Origin: Halothece sp. PCC 7418
Lineage (GTDB): Bacteria > Cyanobacteriota > Cyanobacteriia > Cyanobacteriales > Rubidibacteraceae
Direction of reading: 5' to 3'
Assembly: GCF_000317635.1 (NCBI RefSeq)
Contig: NC_019779.1
Span: 1,798,001 to 1,862,000 of the forward strand
DNA length: 64,000 nt
Below are positions 27,794 through 36,069 of the stretch, piece after piece (position 1 is the first letter of the stretch; every line of letters starts with the position of its first letter). The notes below the pieces were generated by a model. It worked only from the letters and a program-made list of their open reading frames with translations. It searched no databases and was not told where the DNA came from. Both the position numbers and the translations under genes were made by a program.

Positions 27794-30238
27794 ATGTCGC
27801 AATATCCGCCTAATTCTGAACAGAAAAATATCATTAATCATATCGAGGGAGCGATTTTAGTTCTTGCGCCAGTGGGAACAGGAAAAACCCGCGTTTTATC
27901 AGATAGAGTCGTTAAAGCTATACAGTCTGGTATTCCTGCTGAGAAAATTCTTTGTTTGACTTTTACCAACCGTGCTGCTAAAGAAATGAAAGAACGATTA
28001 GCACAAAGTTGTCCTAATGAAGTTCGTGAGATTACTATTAAAACCTTTCATGGTTTATGTGCTTCTATGCTAAGAATTGAAGCACGCAAGATTGGTTTAC
28101 CCGCCGATTTTGTTGTCTATGATGATGCTGACTGTATTGGACTAATTAAAGATATTTTTAATGTCTCAAAAGATAAAGATGCACAAAAAATATTTTTTAA
28201 GTTAGCAGAGTGTAAAACTAAAACTAATCACTTTCACGCTTCTCCTCAACAGCGATTTCTCTCTCTAGGAGAAAATGAATCTGAATTAGCAAGTCAATAT
28301 CAAATAATTCTACAAGAACGTCATTCTCTAGACTTTGCGGATTTAATATTTAATGTGCGCTTAATGTTGAATCTCTATCCAGACATTCGACAAAAATGGG
28401 AACAACGTTTTGACTTGATCCAAGTCGATGAAGTTCAAGATACTCATCTATCTGAATATGAGATTGTTCACTGTTTAGCCTCTCATCGTTGTAATCTAGC
28501 CATGATTGGTGACTTAGACCAAACCATTTATGAATGGCGAGGGTCTGAACCTGAACAAGTGATTGGTCAATTTAAGCAAGATTTTCAGCCCCAAGAATAT
28601 TCTTTAGTTTTAAACTATCGTGCTACTAAAACTTTACTAAATGCTGCGTCTGCTTTTGCTGATTGTTTCACTAAAAGACATACACAAATTACACCAGCAG
28701 AAAGTTGTGAAGTCGGTGATTCAATTGAATTTTATACAACAGAAAAAGAAAATCAGGAAGCCGAATGGATTGGAAAACAAATTCAAAACCTAGCTAATCA
28801 TGATCCCAATTTCGATTATAATCGTATCGCTGTACTAACTCGCACTCATAAGCGAATTTATCTGATTGCTAATGTCTTAGAAAAATTAAATCTTCCTTGT
28901 GTGACAGTTGAACAGTATCAATTTTTTATGCGTCAAGAAGTGAAAGATGCTTTAGCTTATTTACGCTTGATTATTAATCCTTTTGATACCGCTTCAATGC
29001 GCCGAATTTTATTACGTCCTCGTCGAGGAATTGGTAACGCAACCGTTAATCATATTATTAATGAAGGACAGGATTATGGGTTTCATTTAACCGATATGAT
29101 ATTTAAGGAAACTTTTGTTGATGGTGATCCGTTTAGTCATTTACTAACCGCTTATTATTCAGGAACAATTGTTATTTTTGATGTGGAAACAACTGGACTT
29201 TCTGTTAGTGAAGATGAAGTGATTGAAGTGGCTGGGGTTAAATTAGTGGAAGGTGAAGTAACAGACGAATTTCATTATTATATTGCTAACGAAGTCTCTG
29301 TGGGAGACTCTCAAAATGTACATCATCATAGCGATGATTTTTTAGCAGAAAATGGTCAGCCAGCGATTACAGTTCTTCGAGGGTTTCTGGATTTTATACA
29401 GGGCGCTTTATTGGTTGGGCATAATGTGGGATTTGATATTAAAATGATTACAGCCCATGCTCGTAGAATTGGCTTAAATCCCCCTTTGTTTCAATGGGCG
29501 GATACGTGGAGTTTATCTAACCGTTTTATCGAGTCAGATAGTTACCGTCTGGGAGTTTTAGCTAAGAATTTAAATCTACCTGTATCGCCAACTCATCAGG
29601 CGATTGATGACGCTAGAACAACCGTTGAACTCCTATTATATTTAATTCCTTTGATTGAAAAACATTCTGATGAGCGTCGCGCTTTGGTATATCGGTATGG
29701 TGATAATTTTGAAACTCTGGCGCAGCAAGTTGAAAATTGGAGAGAGAAGAGTCAAGAGAGGCGATCTGCTAATTTATTAGAGCAAATTTTAGAGGAATCT
29801 GGTTTATATGCTTATTATCAGCAAGAAGAGAAAAAACGTTTAGATAATTTACAAAGGCTGGTTCAGGTATTTGAAGAAAAAGATAACCTCGGGTTCCATC
29901 CAGAAACAGCTTTACGGAATATTCTTGAAGAAATTGCATTAGCGAAAGACTTAGATAAAGTTTCTCAAGATAACAACCAAATTTTAATTATCACAGTTCA
30001 TCAAGCGAAGGGGTTAGAGTTTGATACTGTTTTTTTAGCAGGGTTATGTGAGAATGAGTTTCCTAGCTACTACAGTATCCGCGATCAGACAATAGAAGAA
30101 GAAAAACACCTATTTTATGTGGCGATGACGAGAGCAAAAAAACGCTTATTTCTCTCAACTTATCGTCAAAATGCGAAAGGCTATCACAACCAACCCAGTC
30201 GATTTTTGCGGGAAGTCACTGAATATGTTAATCAGTAA
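27794..30238 (+). CDS. UvrD-like SF1 helicase with inserted DEDDh exonuclease
   Basis: An 814-residue DNA helicase-nuclease. The helicase parts are Walker A APVGTGKT (25-32), FTNRAAKEMKERL (motif Ia), KTFHGLCASML, Walker B VDEVQD (Asp212-Glu213), GDLDQTIYEWRG (motif III), LNYRAT (motif IV), HQAKGLEFDTVFLAGL (motif V) and EEEKHLFYVAMTRAKKRL (motif VI). Between the 2B-type region and motif V lies a complete DnaQ-like 3'-5' exonuclease, ~455-625, with FDVETTG (Asp463, Glu465), GHNVGFD (Asp548) and HQAIDDA (His601, Asp606). The gene follows the RT by 11 bp, so the two should be co-expressed. It is neither PcrA/UvrD nor Rep of the core genome, because of the insertion. Confidence 0.9.
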   Translation: MSQYPPNSEQKNIINHIEGAILVLAPVGTGKTRVLSDRVVKAIQSGIPAEKILCLTFTNRAAKEMKERLAQSCPNEVREITIKTFHGLCASMLRIEARKIGLPADFVVYDDADCIGLIKDIFNVSKDKDAQKIFFKLAECKTKTNHFHASPQQRFLSLGENESELASQYQIILQERHSLDFADLIFNVRLMLNLYPDIRQKWEQRFDLIQVDEVQDTHLSEYEIVHCLASHRCNLAMIGDLDQTIYEWRGSEPEQVIGQFKQDFQPQEYSLVLNYRATKTLLNAASAFADCFTKRHTQITPAESCEVGDSIEFYTTEKENQEAEWIGKQIQNLANHDPNFDYNRIAVLTRTHKRIYLIANVLEKLNLPCVTVEQYQFFMRQEVKDALAYLRLIINPFDTASMRRILLRPRRGIGNATVNHIINEGQDYGFHLTDMIFKETFVDGDPFSHLLTAYYSGTIVIFDVETTGLSVSEDEVIEVAGVKLVEGEVTDEFHYYIANEVSVGDSQNVHHHSDDFLAENGQPAITVLRGFLDFIQGALLVGHNVGFDIKMITAHARRIGLNPPLFQWADTWSLSNRFIESDSYRLGVLAKNLNLPVSPTHQAIDDARTTVELLLYLIPLIEKHSDERRALVYRYGDNFETLAQQVENWREKSQERRSANLLEQILEESGLYAYYQQEEKKRLDNLQRLVQVFEEKDNLGFHPETALRNILEEIALAKDLDKVSQDNNQILIITVHQAKGLEFDTVFLAGLCENEFPSYYSIRDQTIEEEKHLFYVAMTRAKKRLFLSTYRQNAKGYHNQPSRFLREVTEYVNQ

Positions 30239-30251
30239 ACAGGAGATTTAT

Positions 30252-30345
30252 TACCCTCTACCCAACCTACTGTTGTTGGGTTTCACTATCCTCTACCCAA
30301 CCTACTGTTGTTGGGTTTCACTACCCTCTACCCAACCTACTGTTG
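30252..30345. repeat. 35-bp tandem repeat, three copies, each a small hairpin
   Basis: The unit TACCCTCTACCCAACCTACT... recurs at 35-bp steps (30256, 30291, 30326 for the CTCTA core), the third copy being incomplete. Each unit contains CCCAAC and GTTGGG separated by 8 bases. It sits directly after the helicase stop and may end the RT-helicase transcript. Confidence 0.75.
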
Positions 30346-30416
30346 ATTGTGATTATATTGATGAACAAATAACCACCAAAAATAACAAATTTCGTCTGAT
30401 CAGTTACACCGATTAA

Positions 30417-30433
30417 GGTGGGCATTGCCCACC
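30417..30433. repeat. GGTGGGCATTGCCCACC palindromic repeat
   Basis: This is identical to the palindrome at 23738-23754. The two copies lie outside the RT-helicase pair on either side (with the 98-residue gene also inside). Confidence 0.7.
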
Positions 30434-30480
30434 CTACCATTAATGAGGGATAATTAGGGGGATTAATAGCTGTCTGAGCA

Positions 30481-31788
30481 TTACTTAGAAGCAACACCGA
30501 CTGCTGATCCCTGATATATCTTCTCAACCACACTGGCTAAACGACGCATTCCTGTAGCAATTTCTTCATTGGTTGCGGTTAAACTAATGCGGATACACTG
30601 ATGTTTATGGGTCCAGTCTTCTTTTAAGCCTGGGAAGAAGGTACTACCCGGAACTACAATTACATCGTGTTTTTTCAGTTCTTGATATAACTCCCAATCA
30701 GTAATGGGTAAATCTTTCAGCCATAACCAAGAGAAAATTGCTCCTTCTCCCCGATGGAGGAACCAAGGAATATCTTTTGGCATATTAGCATCAAGGGTTT
30801 CTTCAAGGACGGTGAATTTATTTTGATAGTGAGGACGAATCATATTTTCAGCAATATGTCCTAATTGTCCAGACGCGATCGCGCGAGCAGCAATGGCTTG
30901 TCCATAGCGAGGAGAATGAATACATAAATTCGTCTGGAATGATTCTAAAACTTGAATCAAGTCTGGATCACCAATGGCAACCCCAATCCGTTCCCCAGGG
31001 AGTCCCGCTTTTGATAAACTAAGACAGTGGAGTAAATTGCCTCCGAACTGCGGTTTCATGTCGGTAAAATTCAAGGCGGGATAGGGTGGGGCATAAGCAG
31101 CATCAAGAATAACTGGAACATTGTAAGGCGCAGCCAGTTCTGTAATTTTGGTTAATTCTTCTTCAGAAATAACGTTTCCCGTGGGATTACAGGGGCGAGA
31201 CAGAATCACACAACCGCTTTCTTCATTGACAACCAATTGATTAAAGTCTGGGCGATATTTGAAACGATGCGCTGTTTCGTCAACATCAAGAGTCGGTTTA
31301 TAGGCTAAGAGTGCTTCTTTAAATAAACTAACACCGCCATAGCCCGTGTATTCTGGACTTAAAGGGAGAACAATGCGCTTGAGATTGCCATCGCTGGTAT
31401 AACCCCCAAAGGCATTGGCAGCATAAAAATAGAGGGCTTGTGACCCTGGTGTAATTAAAATATTGCGATCTGTTAAATTTAAGCCATAACGTTGATTAAA
31501 ATCATTCGCAATCGCTTCAATAAGGGGATCATAACCCTGAGACGAGCCATAGCGACAGACCACCTCACCATATTCTGAACTTGCCATTAACTCTGCTGTA
31601 CAGTCTCGCCACAGTTGTTCCACTTCGGGAATAATTACTGGGTTTCCTGCACTGAGATTAATAAATTCTCTTTCCCCTGCTTGTCGGAGCGTTTCAATAA
31701 TATCTTTCATGATGGCACGCACTCCAGTGAGTTGAGACATTTGCGCCCCAAATTGAGAAAGGTTATACGCCATAGGTTGATTTGTCAT
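30481..31788 (-). CDS. avtA: Valine-pyruvate aminotransferase
   Basis: This is a PLP-dependent class I/II aminotransferase that exchanges the amino group between valine and pyruvate (alanine). The 435-residue protein shows INLSAGNPVIIPEV, GSQGYDPLIEAIA, SRPCNPTGN, LDAAYAPPYP and the PLP-binding SLSKAGLPGERIG. The last motif, with the conserved Lys followed by a GLPGER loop, is characteristic of AvtA. A HIP1 site lies within. It converges on the RT operon across the repeat region at 30239-30480. Confidence 0.9.
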   Translation of the reverse strand: MTNQPMAYNLSQFGAQMSQLTGVRAIMKDIIETLRQAGEREFINLSAGNPVIIPEVEQLWRDCTAELMASSEYGEVVCRYGSSQGYDPLIEAIANDFNQRYGLNLTDRNILITPGSQALYFYAANAFGGYTSDGNLKRIVLPLSPEYTGYGGVSLFKEALLAYKPTLDVDETAHRFKYRPDFNQLVVNEESGCVILSRPCNPTGNVISEEELTKITELAAPYNVPVILDAAYAPPYPALNFTDMKPQFGGNLLHCLSLSKAGLPGERIGVAIGDPDLIQVLESFQTNLCIHSPRYGQAIAARAIASGQLGHIAENMIRPHYQNKFTVLEETLDANMPKDIPWFLHRGEGAIFSWLWLKDLPITDWELYQELKKHDVIVVPGSTFFPGLKEDWTHKHQCIRISLTATNEEIATGMRRLASVVEKIYQGSAVGVASK

Positions 31789-31941
31789 CTAAACGATTTC
31801 TATACTGTATTCTGTTAACTTAATATCGACTATGCTAGCCTGCTCAGCTATGAGTTACCAGTGAGCACCCAATAATCTGGGAACAAGAGAGCGCGATCGC
31901 GAGTCAGGGATAGCTTAAGTCCGAACGATAGGTAAAGAATT

Positions 31942-33846
31942 ATGTGTGGAATTGTCGGTTATATTGGCCCCCAAACCGCACCAGAGATTTTAATTTCTGG
32001 CTTAGAAAAACTCGAATATCGCGGATACGACTCTGCAGGAATTGCCACCATCTTTGAAGATGAGTTACGCTGCGTTCGGGCAAAAGGGAAACTCCACAAT
32101 CTTCGTTCAAAAATTGAGCAAACCTTTGCGGGCGCTTCGCCACAAGAATTACAAATTGGTATTGGACACACGCGCTGGGCAACGCATGGTAAGCCAGAGG
32201 AATATAATGCCCATCCTCACTTGGATATGGCGAGACGGGTGGCGGTGGTGCAAAATGGCATCATTGAAAACTATCGGGAATTGCGGGAAGGCTTAAAGCA
32301 AAAAGGACATGAGTTTGTCTCTGATACGGATACAGAGGTCATTCCGCATCTGATTGCAGAATACTTAAAAACCACCCAAACGGCGGAGTCTCCGTTGTTA
32401 GCTGCGGTACAAGAGGCGGTTAAAGACTTAAAAGGGGCTTACGCGATCGCGGTAATCGGTGCGGATTATCCCGATGAACTGGTGATTGCCAGAGAACAAG
32501 CGCCTCTGGTCATTGGCTTTGGGCAAGGTGAATTTTTCTGTGCCTCGGATACACCTGCGTTAATTCCTTACACGCGGGCGGTTTTAGCTTTAGATAACGG
32601 TGAAGTTGCGAAGTTAACGCCTTTAGGGGTGGAAATTTATAATTCCCAGCGCGATCGCGTGAAAAAAGCTCCCCGTACCCTAGACTGGAATCCCATCGTC
32701 GTTGAAAAACAGGGTTTCCGTCACTTCATGCTCAAAGAAATCTACGAGCAACCGGGGGTTGTCCGCACTTGCTTAGAAACCTATCTCAGTAAAGACTGGC
32801 AACCTGGACAAAGCACAGATCATTCTCCCCTTGAACTTAATCTTACCTCGACTCTTACCGATAACTTAGAACAGATTCAAATTCTTGCTTGTGGCACCAG
32901 TTGGCACGCCAGTTTAGTTGGAAAATATCTCTTAGAACAACTCGTTGGCATTCCCACCACAGTCCAGTATGCCTCAGAATTTCGTTATGCTCCCATGCCG
33001 ATCACAGCCAATACTCTCACCATTGGCGTAACTCAGTCTGGAGAAACCGCCGATACCCTTGCCGCTTTAGACTTAGAAAAACGTCGTCGCGAGACCCTAG
33101 AGAGCAAGTTTCAGCCCCGTTTATTAGGCATTACCAACCGTCCTGAAAGCACTTTAGGGCAAATGGTGGATCAAGTCATTGATACTCATGCAGGAATCGA
33201 AATTGGGGTTGCAGCCACCAAAACCTTTACCGCCCAACTCATTGGCTTTTATTGTTTAGCTCTCGACTTAGCCTATCGCCGTCAAACCTTATCTGAAGAG
33301 CGCATCAAAGAAATCTTAGATCACTTGTGCTATCTTCCCGCACAAATTGAACTCATTTTAGAAAGCCAAGAACGTTATATTGAAGAACTCGCTCACGACT
33401 TTTTAGAAACCCAAGACTTTATTTTTGTGGGACGTGGCATTAACTTTCCCATTGCCCTAGAAGGGGCATTAAAACTGAAAGAAATTAGTTACATTCATGC
33501 CGAAGGCTATCCCGCAGGGGAAATGAAACACGGCCCGATCGCGCTGTTAGATAGTAAAGTTCCTGTGGTCTCGATCGCGATGCCTGGCAGTGTCTATGAG
33601 AAAGTCTTATCCAATGCCCAAGAAGCAAAAGCAAGAGATGCGCGGTTAATCGGCGTTACTGTCATGAATGACACTGAAGCAGCAGAAACCTTTGATAACT
33701 TACTTCCAGTCCCCGAAGTAGAGGAATTAATTTCGCCGTTAGTAACAGTCATTCCCTTACAACTGCTTTCTTATCACATTGCAGCCCGACGCGGTTTAGA
33801 TGTGGATCAACCTCGTAACCTTGCTAAATCTGTAACTGTCGAGTGA
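31942..33846 (+). CDS. glmS: Glutamine--fructose-6-phosphate aminotransferase (isomerizing)
   Basis: GlmS makes glucosamine-6-phosphate for cell-wall and polysaccharide synthesis. The 634-residue protein begins MCGIVGYIG with Cys2 as the glutaminase nucleophile after Met removal, followed by GIGHTRWATHGKPEEYNAHPH and ENYRELR. Two SIS domains follow, with CGTSWHASLVGKYL, TQSGETADTLAAL and EGALKLKEISYIHAEGY. The C-terminus LDVDQPRNLAKSVTVE is standard. There is no glmS ribozyme-like leader in the ~150 bp upstream that I could see. Divergent from avtA. Confidence 0.97.
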   Translation: MCGIVGYIGPQTAPEILISGLEKLEYRGYDSAGIATIFEDELRCVRAKGKLHNLRSKIEQTFAGASPQELQIGIGHTRWATHGKPEEYNAHPHLDMARRVAVVQNGIIENYRELREGLKQKGHEFVSDTDTEVIPHLIAEYLKTTQTAESPLLAAVQEAVKDLKGAYAIAVIGADYPDELVIAREQAPLVIGFGQGEFFCASDTPALIPYTRAVLALDNGEVAKLTPLGVEIYNSQRDRVKKAPRTLDWNPIVVEKQGFRHFMLKEIYEQPGVVRTCLETYLSKDWQPGQSTDHSPLELNLTSTLTDNLEQIQILACGTSWHASLVGKYLLEQLVGIPTTVQYASEFRYAPMPITANTLTIGVTQSGETADTLAALDLEKRRRETLESKFQPRLLGITNRPESTLGQMVDQVIDTHAGIEIGVAATKTFTAQLIGFYCLALDLAYRRQTLSEERIKEILDHLCYLPAQIELILESQERYIEELAHDFLETQDFIFVGRGINFPIALEGALKLKEISYIHAEGYPAGEMKHGPIALLDSKVPVVSIAMPGSVYEKVLSNAQEAKARDARLIGVTVMNDTEAAETFDNLLPVPEVEELISPLVTVIPLQLLSYHIAARRGLDVDQPRNLAKSVTVE

Positions 33847-33914
33847 TTAAAGTCAATTAAATCGATTTCAACGATCGCGCTACCCTTGCAAAGTGCCATT
33901 GTAATCTGCGACTT

Positions 33915-34238
33915 ATGGAAGCTCAAGAAAAGACCATTCTCACTTATGTTAGAGCGAATGGAAGCATACCTTTTAATGAGTGGCTAAACTCCCTCAAAGA
34001 TAGAAAAACTCGCGCCATCATTCGTGCAAGAATCAACCGTGTTCGATTAGGAAACTTGGGGGATTGTAAATCTGTCGGGGAGGGAGTAACTGAACTGAGA
34101 ATAAGATTTGGCGCTGGTTATCGGGTTTATTTTGGGCAAGAAGGAGACACAATTATCATTTTGTTGTCAGGTGGTGATAAAAGCAGTCAAGATCAAGAAG
34201 AAAAAATGCGGTTTCCTGTCCCATTACTGTTTCTGTAA
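33915..34238 (+). CDS. RelE/HigB-like (Gp49 family) toxin, 3' end altered
   Basis: This 107-residue protein matches the phage Gp49-like/HigB RNase toxins: NGSIPFNEWLNSLKDRKTRAIIRARINRVRLGNLGD, ELRIRFGAGYRVYFGQ and IIILLSGGDKSSQ. Family members usually continue as GGDKSTQ-kDI--A--YW. Here the reading leaves the family after about SSQDQEE and ends MRFPVPLLFL. The HTH antitoxin gene expected directly downstream is missing and drmB comes in on the other strand, overlapping by 83 bp. I infer the DISARM island joined or deleted into this toxin gene. It is probably inactive. Confidence 0.75.
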   Translation: MEAQEKTILTYVRANGSIPFNEWLNSLKDRKTRAIIRARINRVRLGNLGDCKSVGEGVTELRIRFGAGYRVYFGQEGDTIIILLSGGDKSSQDQEEKMRFPVPLLFL

Positions 34239-36069
34239 CAAGAGCGCGATCAAGAAACTCATTGCGACGTTCGCAGGATGTTTCAGCAATCAATAAACAA
34301 CCATGACAGGCGGCCCCATGTAAAAATCGCTCCTCTTGATGATTGTCAGGTTCATGTTGAGCGCATAGGGGATCGTTGGAACATAATCTTCCTTCCTCTA
34401 AAGCCTGAATTAAGTCATATTCAATCTCCTTCCCCACTTCAATGAGTCCTCCCAATGTTCCCTCAGAACCCGATGAACCCGTATAGAGGAGAATGCCATA
34501 TCCGCCTTCCCCTGCATAGATGCGCTCTTTAATGGCACTGGCAGAATAACCACACTTTAGGGAAACGGTGGTGATTAACAAATGAGAGAGGGAATGGAGC
34601 ATAATATAGGGCAATCCAGGAAACTCGGCTTTGTCTTCGGCAAGGTTACGACGCTTACACCAGGCTTTGAATCCTTTTCTTAACAGTTTTCCCCGTTCTT
34701 TCACGGCGCTTTGTTCCATCCATTCGTTAATCGCATTTTCACTAAAGGACAAAAAGATTCCTTCTCCACGCTGTTCAATGGCGGGAACCCACTTTGGTTC
34801 AAGATCAAGGGCCGCTCGTCCTACGGTCATTTCCAATTCCTCATCGGGCAATTCCCCCTGTATATCAGGGAGGGCTGGTTCAAAGCGGGTAAACCCAACT
34901 TGAGCAATCACTTCTCGTAAACGGGGAACAAGAATCACGCGATCGAGCTTTCCTGCTAGGGGAGAAGGTAAGGACTCTAAAGGACGAACATAGGCATAGA
35001 AATCGCTATCTGGTTCATCTTTTCCCACTGTCTCCGCAGATAAAAGGGTTTCGATTTCCGCTTGTTTAATGGTCTTCTTGGGCGGTTCGCCTCCTTGCTG
35101 TCGTCGTTGGACTTCCTGCCAAACTTCCTCATTGGTAAATCCTTCTAGAGCCTCTTTTACCTTGTACATTTTCCGCCGACAATAAGCGATATCTTCTTGG
35201 TCAGCCTCTCTCAAATACTCTTCATAAACTCGACTGACAGCATCTCGTAGAGCTTGATCGGATTCAGGTAAAGAAATGACGCTGAGAATCTGAGAGAAAT
35301 AAGCATTGCTAGCAGAGCGCACCAATAACCGATTCCGTTCTGCTTTTTTGCTTTCAGGATGACGACACTGTTCTTGTGCATTCTCTCCTAGCCAAGGACG
35401 TTCGCCCTTACAATATCCCAGCGCAGCAAAATCAGGAATCGTGGCATCAGACAGAGGACGGCGTTTCTTACACTTAGAACAACGAACAAAGATATCGGCA
35501 AAATCGTTTCCTGTTCCGCCCTCATCTAACCAGAGTTGGGCGGGACAATTACTGCGACAGTCCTGATTAACAAATAAGTACCAGTCGATGTCGCTAATAT
35601 GACCGTTGCGACAGGCTTGGACAAAGCGCACGGGAACCACAGAATGTTTTTTACGGTTTTCGTCTTCGTATTTCCCTTTGAGGAGACGCTTTTCAGGAAT
35701 TAAGGGACGAGTTTGATAACGCTTGCCAGAACGAGAGAAGTAAGTTTCTTCAATTTGCGCGACAAACCATTTCGGAAAAATAAAAGCGCCAATTCCTGTT
35801 TTAGGTTGACTGGGATCAGTTTGAGACTGAGGGGGAGCATAGAGATCAATCTGATTGACTTCTAAAATTTCACTCACTCGCCGTGCTAAACGTTCTTCAT
35901 CAATGGGATAATCCCGATAGCCAAACCATTGATTTAATCCCCCGATAATAATGGATTGATGGGGTAAATCCACCATTGCACCAGCGCCGTAAGAGGTCAG
36001 CAGTTGACTTTGGCGCAGTTCCCCATGAGGGCGAGTATTTTGCTGTTTTTTTCGAGAACGCTGTGGCAT
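34156..36069 (-). CDS. drmB: DISARM protein DrmB (DUF1998)
   Basis: DrmB is the DUF1998 core partner of the DrmA helicase in DISARM anti-phage systems. The 637-residue protein contains RQSQLLTSYGAGAMVDLP near the N-terminus, cysteine-rich sections (CRNGHISDIDW, CRSNCPAQLW, CSKCKKRR) likely to bind zinc, LPYIMLHSLSHLLI and a C-terminal CHGCLLIAETSCERRNEFLDRAL. The last ~20 residues (from about QETAFF) are read from antisense of the toxin gene and are probably not native. The start overlaps the drmA stop as TAATG at 36069. Confidence 0.9.
   Translation of the reverse strand: MPQRSRKKQQNTRPHGELRQSQLLTSYGAGAMVDLPHQSIIIGGLNQWFGYRDYPIDEERLARRVSEILEVNQIDLYAPPQSQTDPSQPKTGIGAFIFPKWFVAQIEETYFSRSGKRYQTRPLIPEKRLLKGKYEDENRKKHSVVPVRFVQACRNGHISDIDWYLFVNQDCRSNCPAQLWLDEGGTGNDFADIFVRCSKCKKRRPLSDATIPDFAALGYCKGERPWLGENAQEQCRHPESKKAERNRLLVRSASNAYFSQILSVISLPESDQALRDAVSRVYEEYLREADQEDIAYCRRKMYKVKEALEGFTNEEVWQEVQRRQQGGEPPKKTIKQAEIETLLSAETVGKDEPDSDFYAYVRPLESLPSPLAGKLDRVILVPRLREVIAQVGFTRFEPALPDIQGELPDEELEMTVGRAALDLEPKWVPAIEQRGEGIFLSFSENAINEWMEQSAVKERGKLLRKGFKAWCKRRNLAEDKAEFPGLPYIMLHSLSHLLITTVSLKCGYSASAIKERIYAGEGGYGILLYTGSSGSEGTLGGLIEVGKEIEYDLIQALEEGRLCSNDPLCAQHEPDNHQEERFLHGAACHGCLLIAETSCERRNEFLDRALVTETVMGQETAFFLLDLDCFYHHLTTK

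Noticed and set aside
27794-30238. Helicase as the housekeeping PcrA/UvrD
   Set aside because: It carries an inserted DEDDh exonuclease, lies in AT-rich DNA and is coupled to the RT gene.
30252-30345. Tandem 35-bp units as a short CRISPR array
   Set aside because: The units are directly adjacent with no unique spacers between them, and no cas genes are nearby.
31789-31941. glmS ribozyme/riboswitch upstream of glmS
   Set aside because: The short leader shows none of the ribozyme's conserved core that I could recognise, and the ribozyme is mainly a Firmicutes feature.
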